In this document: piece after piece, positions 37,605-44,545 of the stretch
How positions within the stretch are numbered: position 1 is the first letter of the stretch
Layout: every line of letters starts with the position of its first letter
NCBI GenBank assembly: GCA_910585955.1
Contig: CAJUGC010000003.1
Location: 62,001-126,000 of the forward strand
Length of the DNA stretch: 64,000 nucleotides
From: an uncultured Christensenella sp.
GTDB taxonomy: Bacteria; Bacillota; Clostridia; Christensenellales; Pumilibacteraceae
Direction: 5' to 3'
The notes under the pieces: model-generated
What the model was told of the DNA's origin: nothing
What the model saw: the letters and a program-made list of their open reading frames with translations, nothing else
The model's database searches: none
Translations under genes and position numbers: made by a program

Positions 37605-37730
37605 TATCGAAGGCGAAGTCGCTTCGCAGGCGGACAGCTGGCAACGAATCCCGACGGGAGTGTACTTTTCGTACATGACCGAGGGTGAGGAGCACGCAGT
37701 CCGTATGCGAAGATGAATACGCCTTCGATA
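37605..37730. repeat. Hairpin-rich palindromic element between gyrB and gyrA
   Basis: Outer arms TATCGAAGGCG (37605-37615) and CGCCTTCGATA (37720-37730) are perfect inverted repeats. Inside are GCGAAG/CTTCGC (37613-37627), CCC/GGG (37650-37658) and TGTAC/GTACA (37661-37675). One arm abuts the gyrB TAG stop. No gene is seen here. It looks like an inserted repeat or structured RNA within the gyrB-gyrA transcript. Confidence 0.55.
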
Positions 37731-39641
37731 CTATATGTCGAGTTCCTTAACAAGCCCCGCATTCTCTTCTATGAACTGACGGCGCATTTCCGGCATATCG
37801 CCCATGAGCACAGTGAATATCTCGTCCGCTTCGAAAGCGTCGTCCATAGTCGCCTGAACGAGCGTACGGAATTCGGGGTTCATCGTAGTGTTCCAAAGCT
37901 GCTCGGCGTTCATTTCGCCGAGACCTTTGTATCTTTGCACGTCGCACCCCTTGCGTCCGAGCCTGTCGAGCGTCTCGTTTAGCTCGGCGTCGCTGTAGCA
38001 ATAGGTATCCTTCTTGTTCTTCGTGACTTTGAAAAGAGGGGGCTGCGCAATGTAGACGTGACCTTTTTCTATAAGCGGACGCATATAGCGGAAGAAGAAC
38101 GTGAGCATGAGTATTCGAATGTGGCTTCCGTCCACGTCGGCATCGGTCATGCAGATGATTTTGTCGTAGCGGAGCTTGCTCTCGTCGAAGTCCTCGCCCA
38201 CGCCGCAGCCGAACGCCGTGATCATGCTCTTTATTTCGTTGTTCTCGAGCACTTTTCCAAGCCTCGCTTTTTCGACGTTTAGGATCTTGCCGCGCAGAGG
38301 CAATATCGCCTGAAAGCGACGGTCTCTGCCTTGCTTTGCCGTTCCGCCTGCAGAGTCGCCCTCGACGAGATAGATCTCGCAGTGCGAAGCGTCCTTGTCC
38401 GTACAGTCCGCGAGTTTGCCGGGAAGCGTCGTCGATTCGAGCACGCCCTTTCTGCGGGTTAGCTCGCGCGCGTTTCTCGCCGCGTCTCTTGCGCGCTGTG
38501 CGGTTATGCTCTTCATGACAAGTTCTTTGGCTTCCTTCGGGCTTTCCTCGAGATAGGTGCCGAAGCCTTCGGTAAGGGCGCGCTCGACTATGCCGCGCAT
38601 TTCAGAATTACCGAGCTTGGTCTTTGTCTGTCCTTCGAACTGAGGATCGGTGAGCTTGACGGAAACTATTGCCGTAAGCCCCTCTCTGACGTCGTCGCCC
38701 GTAAGTTTTTCCTCGTCCTTTATGAGGTTGGACTTATGCGCATAATCGTTTATGACTTTCGTGAGGGCGTTCTTGAAGCCGTTTAAATGAGTGCCGCCCT
38801 CTTCCGTGTTTATGTTGTTAGCATACGAATAGATAAGCTCGCTGTAGCTGTCGTTGTACTGCATGGCGATTTCGACCGTGCTGTCCTTATACTTTTCCTC
38901 GAAATAAATGGCATTCGGGAAAAGCGTCTCTTTCGAGCGGTTCAGATATTCGACATAGTCGAGAATACCGCCTTCGTAGCAGAACTCCTCTTCCTTTTCC
39001 TTGCCTCTGCGATAGTCCTTGAGCTGGATACGCACGCCTTTGTTGAGATAGGCGACCTCGCGAAGACGGGTGCGGATAAGGTCGTACGAAAAGTCTATCG
39101 TCTCGAAAATCTCGTCGTCGGGGAAGAACGTCACTTTCGTGCCTGTTTTTTCGGTAGTCCCCACTTCGGCAAGCGCGCGCATAGGTATGCCGCGGTTATA
39201 CTTCTGACGGTAGATCTTGCCGTTTTTGTAGACCTCCACTTCGAGCCATTCCGACAGGGCGTTTACTACGGAAAGACCGACGCCGTGCAAGCCGCCCGAC
39301 ACCTTGTATCCTCCTCCGCCGAACTTGCCGCCCGCATGGAGCTTTGTAAGCACGACCTGCACCGAGGAAACCTTTTCTTTCGGGTGAATATCCACGGGAA
39401 TGCCTCTGCCGTTGTCGGTAACGGAAACCGCGCCCTCCGGCGTAATTTCGACGAGTATGGTGTCGCAATAGCCTGCAAGAGCCTCGTCGACGCTGTTGTC
39501 GACGATTTCGACTATAAGATGATGAAGACCTCTTTCGTCGGTAGAACCGATGTACATACCGGGGCGTTTACGCACCGGTTCGAGTCCCTCCAGCACCTGT
39601 ATTTCGCTGGAATCGTACTTGTTGTCCACCTTCTTTGCCAT
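37731..39641 (-). CDS. gyrB: DNA gyrase subunit B
   Basis: 636 residues, ATG behind AAAGGAG. GHKL ATPase motifs: EIVDNSVDEALAGYC near 45, TDNGRGIPVDIH near 75 and GGLHGVGLSVVNALS near 115. TOPRIM motifs: YLVEGDSAGGTAKQGRDRRFQ near 418 and MTDADVDGSHI near 495; the C-terminus ends with QRYKGLGEMNAEQLW. Together with gyrA it forms gyrase. The TAG stop coincides with the edge of the palindromic element. Length and motifs are ordinary. Confidence 0.97.
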   Translation of the reverse strand: MAKKVDNKYDSSEIQVLEGLEPVRKRPGMYIGSTDERGLHHLIVEIVDNSVDEALAGYCDTILVEITPEGAVSVTDNGRGIPVDIHPKEKVSSVQVVLTKLHAGGKFGGGGYKVSGGLHGVGLSVVNALSEWLEVEVYKNGKIYRQKYNRGIPMRALAEVGTTEKTGTKVTFFPDDEIFETIDFSYDLIRTRLREVAYLNKGVRIQLKDYRRGKEKEEEFCYEGGILDYVEYLNRSKETLFPNAIYFEEKYKDSTVEIAMQYNDSYSELIYSYANNINTEEGGTHLNGFKNALTKVINDYAHKSNLIKDEEKLTGDDVREGLTAIVSVKLTDPQFEGQTKTKLGNSEMRGIVERALTEGFGTYLEESPKEAKELVMKSITAQRARDAARNARELTRRKGVLESTTLPGKLADCTDKDASHCEIYLVEGDSAGGTAKQGRDRRFQAILPLRGKILNVEKARLGKVLENNEIKSMITAFGCGVGEDFDESKLRYDKIICMTDADVDGSHIRILMLTFFFRYMRPLIEKGHVYIAQPPLFKVTKNKKDTYCYSDAELNETLDRLGRKGCDVQRYKGLGEMNAEQLWNTTMNPEFRTLVQATMDDAFEADEIFTVLMGDMPEMRRQFIEENAGLVKELDI

Positions 39642-40066
39642 AGTGAAACTCCTTTATTTTTATTGAAAAACGGGGCGAGCTTTCGGCTTTGCTTCGGGGC
39701 AAAACGACGCTTTTAAAGGTGCCGAACACCACCCGCATACATTATATCATAAACGATAAAAAAAATAAAGCAAAAAGACGACGCTTTAGCTTTATTTTTG
39801 TCTTTTTTTATTTTGCATAGCTTTCTGACGGCTTTAATAGCCCCTATTTGCCGCGCACAGGTAATTTTATGTAAACCACTGTATAAGAGTTTTGACCCAT
39901 ACAAGCCATTTTTTGCGGTGGGTCTATACAAAAACGCATTCCTTTGTTTTATGGCTCCCCTTAGCAAGGGGAGCTGGCGCCGTCAGGCGACTGATGGGAT
40001 TGCCAATCATTCCCCTTTGCACATACTTGCATTAAGAGTCGCTTAACCTACATAAAAAGGCTCCCC
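39642..40066. other. Intergenic region upstream of gyrB
   Basis: No credible gene. On the minus strand a TATAAT-like box (39742-39747 region, GATATAATG) lies about 100 bases upstream of gyrB, with no clear -35. AAAAATAAAGC (39761-39771) pairs with GCTTTATTTTT (39789-39799), a terminator-like stem with T-runs on both strands that would isolate the gyrB promoter. The right part holds the first palindromic repeat copy. Confidence 0.5.
39953..40002 (+). repeat. Palindromic repeat, copy 1
   Basis: A 50-bp unit starting GGCTCCCCTTAGCAAGGGGA. It contains CTCCCC-TTAGCAA-GGGGAG and GGCGCCGTCAGGCG palindromes. It differs from copy 2 at one position out of 50. Confidence 0.85.
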
Positions 40067-40108
40067 TTAGCAAGGGGAGCTGGCGCCGTCAGGCGACTGA
40101 GGGGATTG
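40059..40108 (+). repeat. Palindromic repeat, copy 2, overlapping the DUF559 gene end
   Basis: Same orientation as copy 1, with 49 of 50 bases shared. The last residues of the DUF559 protein and its TAA stop are encoded by this copy. Confidence 0.85.
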
Positions 40109-40462
40109 TATAATTTGCCTTACACAATTGTCTATATACTCGCATACAGCCCTAAACTGTTTATTTATCATATTATTTGCTATTCTTATCACAGTCAAAC
40201 CGTATTGCTCCAAAAACGAGGTGCGCTTTTCGTCATATTCGAGCCCTTTTTCTTCAAAATGTTGCGAGCCGTCCAACTCGATTATAAGCTTTGCTCCGGG
40301 ACAGTAAAAATCGGCAATGTATTTATTGATTACAGCTTGCCTTCTGAATTTAACGGGATATGACCTAAGAAAATCATACCACAAATGCCGCTCCTCTTTC
40401 GTCATACCTTTACGGAGCGACTTGGCATTGTCGATTAAATTCGCATTGTATTTTCGTTCCAC
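40067..40462 (-). CDS. DUF559 (Vsr-like) endonuclease-fold protein nested in repeats
   Basis: 131 residues starting at a GTG (40462). Core: RRQAVINKYIADFYCPGAKL then IIELDGSQHFE and EKRTSFLEQYGLTVIRIAN, the Vsr-like PD-(D/E)xK fold of DUF559 with Asp in IADFYC and Glu in IELDG. The ribosome site (GAGGGG) belongs to an inverted partial repeat at 40463-40476, and the C-terminal QSPQSPDGASSPC plus stop come from copy 2. So the gene's start signal and end are supplied by the repeats on either side. DUF559 enzymes are uncharacterised; a role in moving or repairing the repeat is speculation. Confidence 0.8.
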   Translation of the reverse strand: MERKYNANLIDNAKSLRKGMTKEERHLWYDFLRSYPVKFRRQAVINKYIADFYCPGAKLIIELDGSQHFEEKGLEYDEKRTSFLEQYGLTVIRIANNMINKQFRAVCEYIDNCVRQIIQSPQSPDGASSPC

Positions 40463-40491
40463 ACAATCCCCTCAGTCTGCTGTATTATGTC

Positions 40492-40543
40492 CAATCCCCT
40501 CAGTCACTCGTTCCTCGTGACAGCTCCCCTTACTAAGGGGACC
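40492..40543 (-). repeat. Palindromic repeat, copy 3 (inverted, diverged)
   Basis: The reverse complement begins GGTCCCCTTAGTAAGGGGAG and ends ACTGAGGGGATTG, like copies 1 and 2, with a variant middle (CTGTCACGAGGAACGAGTGA replacing the GGCGCC arm). A shorter fragment with the same CAATCCCCTCAGT end lies at 40464-40476. Confidence 0.75.
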
Positions 40544-40905
40544 CTTAGTCCACAGGACTGTTGTTGCGGCTTACGCCGCCGCGTTCGTGCCCTTGACTCA
40601 AGGGGAGCCTTTAACACTTCGGAAATATTATAACATATATTTTACTTCATGTAAATACGTTTACAAAATAATCAATCGAATAATATTTAAAATCTTGTTC
40701 TGTTTTTGTAACTTTGAAAAATTCGCGCGCAAACGCAAGTAAATATCGCAATCTGGCGAAAGTAAGTTCGTTATTGCTTTGTGTTATTATAACATTGAGA
40801 AACGCCAAAAATCAAGCCTTTTAGGGCTAAAATATAGGAGTAAGCAAGGAATAATCTGCTTTTAACTACTCTTTATGACAATTAACCCCATTTTGAATTT
40901 TGTTA
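40544..40905. other. Intergenic region at prophage left border
   Basis: No gene seen. The left part continues the repeat region, with hairpins (AGTCCACAGGACT, GCGGCTTACGCCGC) and another CAAGGGGAGCC arm near 40608. From 40620 on the sequence is AT-rich; a weak stem AGCC/GGCT near 40820 may end the minus-strand prophage transcript. The attachment site probably lies here but no duplicated core can be identified with only one end in view. Confidence 0.4.
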
Positions 40906-41274
40906 TTATTCACCGTCACTATCCGTTCGAGTAGTACCTTTGGGATTTCTTCCTGACTTCTTTTTCTCATAGGTATTATCTCGAATAGGTAAACGGTCAA
41001 CTTCTTTCATAATTCTTTCTGCCGATCCGTTGCCTCCCATATCGTGATACGGGGCATATAAGTAATCGTACAGATTCTCATATTCATCTTTTGTAATCCA
41101 TCCTCTACGAATGTATTTCATTCCAAGTTCAACAATGCGATCGTGTCCCAATCCGACCAACATTTTTGATCGATTGTCTTTTTTATCCATTCGCTTTTGT
41201 ATAAAAGCCCACAACCCGGTGGACGCCAATATCGAACCGATAAATGAAAAGATTAATGTTATCCAAAATTCCAT
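40906..41274 (-). CDS. Small membrane-anchored phage protein
   Basis: 122 residues with one N-terminal membrane helix (WITLIFSFIGSILASTGLWAFI) and a cytoplasmic part containing GHDRIVELGMKYIRRGWITKDEYENLYDYLYAPY and GNGSAERIMKEVDRLPI. These patterns are frequent in proteins encoded near the lysis end of clostridial prophages. Last gene of the visible prophage, 18 bp after the reverse transcriptase stop. A holin-like or regulatory role is not established. The motif ATTCAAAATGG lies directly downstream. Confidence 0.65.
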   Translation of the reverse strand: MEFWITLIFSFIGSILASTGLWAFIQKRMDKKDNRSKMLVGLGHDRIVELGMKYIRRGWITKDEYENLYDYLYAPYHDMGGNGSAERIMKEVDRLPIRDNTYEKKKSGRNPKGTTRTDSDGE

Positions 41275-41292
41275 AGCGCAACCTCGTTTCGG

Positions 41293-42495
41293 CTATCCCG
41301 GAATATCGGTGATAACCATCTTTTTATTGATTATAGTGATTTTCTTACTGAACAGGGTTTCATATAACGAAAGCAAACCTTCTCTCTGTTGTTTAGACAT
41401 AAGTTTGTAGAAACTACCCATCCAACTTTTGAACATGTTCTCGATGTAAATATATGGAACATCACCACTCTCGACCTTTACAGCGAGTTTCTTCAGCTTT
41501 CTACGAAAGAGTGTAATTTTGTCTGGTTTAATCCGTTTATACACCTTTCCCTTATCTGTAAGCTGGTATCTTATTTGAAGAAACGTAAGTGTACTGTTGA
41601 TTTTGACTATCTTTGTTTTCTTTTCGTTAATATGTATTGATAGCTCATCCGCAATTCTTTTTACGTTTTCCAAAATATCATATAGTTTTTCTTTGGACGG
41701 ATTCATCACATACCAATCGTCCATATACCGTCCGTAAAATTTTTGTTGTGCGACGTATTTAACATAAGTATCGATTTTATTAGGAAAATATATCCCTATC
41801 GTTTGTGAAAGTTGGTCACCTATATTAACGGACTTCGGCATAAACTTTTGTCCGATTGGTAAATTTGCGCTCTCTGTTTTTCGCCGATACTTCAATTTGT
41901 CAAATACACCATAAAAACAATCAAAATATTCTTCATCCGTCATCGCAGACACGTCTATTTCAAAACCTTTAAATATAACGGTCAATAGCCAGTCTACATA
42001 CGAATCGTCGTCTACAAGTTTGAGCAACTCTCGTTTTGCCAATTCATGAACGACATTGTCGTAGAATTTCTGAAAGTCGCCAAACAAAACCCATCCTTCG
42101 TTTCCGTACAACTTGTAATATTTCCGCAAATGCACTTCGAATCGTTTACGCTGAAAGCCTATACCTCACCCCTTGATTGATGCGCCGTTATCATATATGA
42201 TTTTACGCTTAACCTTCGGTAGCAAAATATCATCGCATAAAACATGACGAATTATTCTGTCATCTACAGACAAACTTGTGATAGGTCTTACCTTACCCCG
42301 CTCATGCAATTCGAATTCGCTAATCGCGCCGTTTGTTAACGTTTCATTCTCGAGAGCATCTTTAATTCGAAATATCCCGTGAAGAAAACTTAATTGAAAC
42401 TGCTGCGTTTGCTCTTTCCATTTGCTGGTTTTTACCGAAGCAAGGTAAGCCTTATACAAGTTGTTGGCGTCGCAAAGAATATCTTTATAAGTCAT
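41293..42495 (-). pseudogene. DGR reverse transcriptase interrupted by an in-frame TGA
   Basis: The frame runs 400 codons from the ATG at 42495 to the TAG at 41293, with a single TGA at 42166-42168 (codon 110) and no frame change. Motifs on both sides are intact: ELHERGKVRPITSLSVDDRIIRH before the stop; VLFGDFQKFYDN (motif A, Asp near 140), the DGR-diagnostic motif 4 IGDQLSQ near 225 and YMDD near 257 after it. The stop falls in the conserved SIKGxG segment. Such enzymes copy template-repeat RNA while misreading adenines. Possible states: recent inactivation, readthrough, two polypeptides (a GTG at 42135 could restart but lacks a clear ribosome site), or a sequence error. Confidence 0.9.
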
Positions 42496-42606
42496 AAATT
42501 ATTCACCGTTGTAACAATATTTACCATAGTAAATTGCATCTGGCTTTATTATTCTCCTTAAAGGATAGGACAGCTTCTCCTTCCCTATTGGTAATCTTAG
42601 GGAATC

Positions 42607-42693
42607 CGGACGAACCCCATTAGTGTTGTTCGCGTTGTTGTAGTTCGCATTGCCATTGTTGTTCACGTAAGCAAAGTAGTTCGAAGAAACGAT
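42607..42693 (-). repeat. DGR template repeat (TR)
   Basis: 87 bp between the Avd-like and reverse transcriptase genes, in a 213-bp gap without a gene. On the coding strand it reads as 29 codons with 11 AAC/AAT and 3 TAC codons, the bias of template repeats. It aligns gap-free with 43727-43813 with 16 differences, all at template adenines. The transcript would include the following spacer that primes reverse transcription. Confidence 0.95.
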
Positions 42694-42708
42694 ACAAATT
42701 TTCAGAAG

Positions 42709-43194
42709 TTACCCTTTTAAACATGACTTAATTTTGTTATCCCGTTGACGCCACTTTTTTATCAAATCGATTTCTCGATCGATAGCGGATTGAAACGAAT
42801 CGAAAATATTAATATCCACATCAAATATTTTCACAATTTCTTGAATGGAAAATATCAATTGATGGCAATTACCGATTGCGGCATTCAGCAATGCACGTCG
42901 CTGTTCCCACTCCGCCATCGTAGTCGGATAAATGCTTTGAGCCGACAATAAATTGTTCATGAGTAATCGCGACGTCATATCAATACTCTTTTTGTTATTT
43001 AGCATTAGATATTCGTAACGCGCGAAATTCTCTGTTTTATCTTTTCCGTAAGCATACCTCAAACGCACAAAGTTTTTCAAGTCTTTAATTCCGTAATTTC
43101 TTTGCGCGAGATCGATAAGCATATCGTGAATTTTTACGGAATACATTATCGGTTCATATCTCGATTCTTTTCTGTTAATTACAAGTACACTCAT
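42709..43194 (-). CDS. avd: DGR accessory variability determinant (Avd-like)
   Basis: 161 residues, basic and mostly helical, compatible with the four-helix bundle of Avd proteins. The stretch SIYPTTMAEWEQRRALLNAAIGNCHQLIFSIQEI resembles the conserved helix-turn-helix region of bacterial Avd, with a C-terminal IDLIKKWRQRDNK. Avd binds the reverse transcriptase and template RNA and is required for cDNA synthesis in the BPP-1 system. Start overlaps the XkdX-like stop (ATGA). The order variable gene, small phage genes, avd, TR, RT matches the usual DGR layout. It is a little longer than the BPP-1 protein. Confidence 0.8.
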   Translation of the reverse strand: MSVLVINRKESRYEPIMYSVKIHDMLIDLAQRNYGIKDLKNFVRLRYAYGKDKTENFARYEYLMLNNKKSIDMTSRLLMNNLLSAQSIYPTTMAEWEQRRALLNAAIGNCHQLIFSIQEIVKIFDVDINIFDSFQSAIDREIDLIKKWRQRDNKIKSCLKG

Positions 43195-43331
43195 TCGTAA
43201 TCTTTTCCGGTGATTTCCTTAAATTCTTTTTTCGTAATCCAACCCATCTTGACCGCGTTACGGACACGTTCTTCGTTCCATACACGCAAATCAAACCATT
43301 CTTTTACCTTACAGTAATTCTTGCTATGCAT
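43191..43331 (-). CDS. XkdX-like small phage protein
   Basis: 46 residues: MHSKNYCKVKEWFDLRVW then VRNAVKMGWITKKEFKEITG. The pattern WxxxR-VxNAVxxGxITxxEFxEITG is that of XkdX family proteins encoded beside tail fibre genes in Firmicutes phages. Its TGA stop overlaps the avd ATG, which shows that TGA is a real stop in this prophage. Confidence 0.85.
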   Translation of the reverse strand: MHSKNYCKVKEWFDLRVWNEERVRNAVKMGWITKKEFKEITGKDYE

Positions 43332-43344
43332 AACGGTATTCTCC

Positions 43345-43659
43345 TTATTCGAGTTCTATGTTTGCCATCATGGCGATATATTCCAAATCGGCGCGATTCT
43401 TGATGGCAGTAAGCTCGGCTTCTGTCATGTCGCGCAGGATGAACCAATACGCATTCTCGTAAAATATAACCTGTACAAGTGCCATGTTACTATGGTTTTC
43501 GACCTTACCCTCACTATCCGTAATGACAACGGACGAAAGCTTTCCTGCAAAGGTATCTTCGGTTAATTCGCTTTGAGAAATAAAGTTATTCCCGTTAAGT
43601 TTCAGATTGTCCAAAACCGTTCCGTCGGACAATTCGATTTTATATATTTTATCTTCCAT
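43345..43659 (-). CDS. Conserved small tail-region phage protein
   Basis: 104 residues. DGTVLDNLKLNGNNFIS near the start and MTEAELTAIKNRADLEYIAMMANIEL at the end are patterns I associate with small proteins that accompany XkdX in clostridial prophages. Function unknown, probably structural or chaperone. The start lies in one copy of the AATTCAAAATGG leader word with AAGGAAA upstream. Confidence 0.7.
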   Translation of the reverse strand: MEDKIYKIELSDGTVLDNLKLNGNNFISQSELTEDTFAGKLSSVVITDSEGKVENHSNMALVQVIFYENAYWFILRDMTEAELTAIKNRADLEYIAMMANIELE

Positions 43660-43688
43660 TTTGAATTTTCCTTTAATTTAGATTTTTC

Positions 43689-43703
43689 GGGGCACACGGC
43701 CCC
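43689..43703 (-). other. Hairpin downstream of variable repeat
   Basis: GGGGC-ACACG-GCCCC, a perfect 5-bp stem with a five-base loop, six bases past the variable gene stop codon (43709) and 23 bases past the variable repeat. DGRs of the BPP-1 type need a GC-rich hairpin at this place for efficient target recognition. No T-run follows on the minus strand, so a terminator is less likely. Confidence 0.7.
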
Positions 43704-43708
43704 TCAGA

Positions 43709-44533
43709 TTAACCAATACAGAAGTACGGACGAACCCCATAAGTGGAGTTCGCGGTGAAGCAGGTCGCATAGCCACTGCCGTGCACGGAAGCAAAGTAGG
43801 TCGAAGAAACGACGTCACGCAACCAATAATACTCTTGCGTATGTATCATTTTGGGATTAAGTCGGAACAACGAGAATTGCTTCGTAGACAACGTATATAA
43901 CGGTGTAGATGCCGTTCCATCGTTTCCAACCGCATATATACGAGTCCCGAAAACCATTATCTCGTTCATGATTTCGACACTAGCATCTGTAAACGACTTT
44001 CCCGACGGTTTACCGTTAGTTACCGCATTTACCAAATATTCCTTATGCGTAAGAACAGCGTCGCTACCAAATGCCGATGTGATCGTTGTTTTCGCTGAAG
44101 CAAGACCCGTAAGCCGCATATCCGAGTTTACATAACCGCCTTCTGTGGTTCCCGCGCTTTTCATTACATTATTGTACATGGTTTTATCGGGCACTACAAC
44201 CAAATGGTGTTTTGTAAACGCCGGACTTCCCGTGTTGTAAAAATAGTCCATGTCGGCAACACGATACACTTTTCCGCCTATCGTCCAATAATCGCCTATG
44301 AACATATCTTTGAAAGAACCGTCCGCAATGGCGGCTTTCTGTGCGGCTGTAAACGACGTTCCGAGCGATTTACCGCGATAAATGTTTGCATGCATCTGCG
44401 GATCCACTACGAGATTGAAGAATTCGTTTGCAGCATTGGATGCTTTGATTATCTTCGTACCGTTTGTTCCGTCTTTAAGTAAAAAGTCACCGTCATCAAA
44501 AGCGGTGACCTGAGGATATTCTGTAATTTTCAT
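43709..44533 (-). CDS. DGR variable protein, phage tail adhesin with C-type-lectin-like end
   Basis: 274 residues, ATG behind AAGGAG. The N-terminus (MKITEYPQVTAFDDGDFLLKD) is typical of phage baseplate or fibre attachment. The C-terminus has the C-type-lectin-like pattern of DGR targets: YYWLRDVVSSTYFASV ... GVRPYFCIG. The variable repeat encodes residues 241-269. Compared with the template, residues 241, 245, 249, 251-253, 255, 257-260, 263 and 265 are changed; 262 remains Asn. Cys258 shows the drift of TAC to TGC. The protein likely contacts the bacterial receptor, so its diversification would alter host range, as for Mtd of BPP-1. Confidence 0.9.
   Translation of the reverse strand: MKITEYPQVTAFDDGDFLLKDGTNGTKIIKASNAANEFFNLVVDPQMHANIYRGKSLGTSFTAAQKAAIADGSFKDMFIGDYWTIGGKVYRVADMDYFYNTGSPAFTKHHLVVVPDKTMYNNVMKSAGTTEGGYVNSDMRLTGLASAKTTITSAFGSDAVLTHKEYLVNAVTNGKPSGKSFTDASVEIMNEIMVFGTRIYAVGNDGTASTPLYTLSTKQFSLFRLNPKMIHTQEYYWLRDVVSSTYFASVHGSGYATCFTANSTYGVRPYFCIG
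43727..43813 (-). repeat. DGR variable repeat (VR)
   Basis: 87 bp at the 3' end of the variable gene, at a constant offset of 1120 bp from the template repeat. All 16 differences lie at template adenines of the coding strand; no change at C, G or T. The match ends in ATGGGGTTCGTCCG, the GC-richer stretch expected to act as the initiation of mutagenic homology; beyond it TR and VR diverge. First and second codon positions carry all changes. Confidence 0.95.
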
Positions 44534-44545
44534 AAAAATAACTCC

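Noticed and set aside
39713..39967. Minus-strand open frame of 84 codons upstream of gyrB
   Set aside because: Low complexity, no ribosome site, and it overlaps a terminator-like stem and a gyrB promoter candidate.
42166..42168. Alternative genetic code (TGA as Trp) in the prophage
   Set aside because: TGA ends the XkdX-like gene in an ATGA overlap and the gp10-like gene; conserved RTs do not have Trp at this position as far as I know.
41293..42495. Retron or group II intron reverse transcriptase
   Set aside because: Motif 4 reads IGDQLSQ (DGR type), TR and VR with adenine-only changes are adjacent, and there is no maturase domain.
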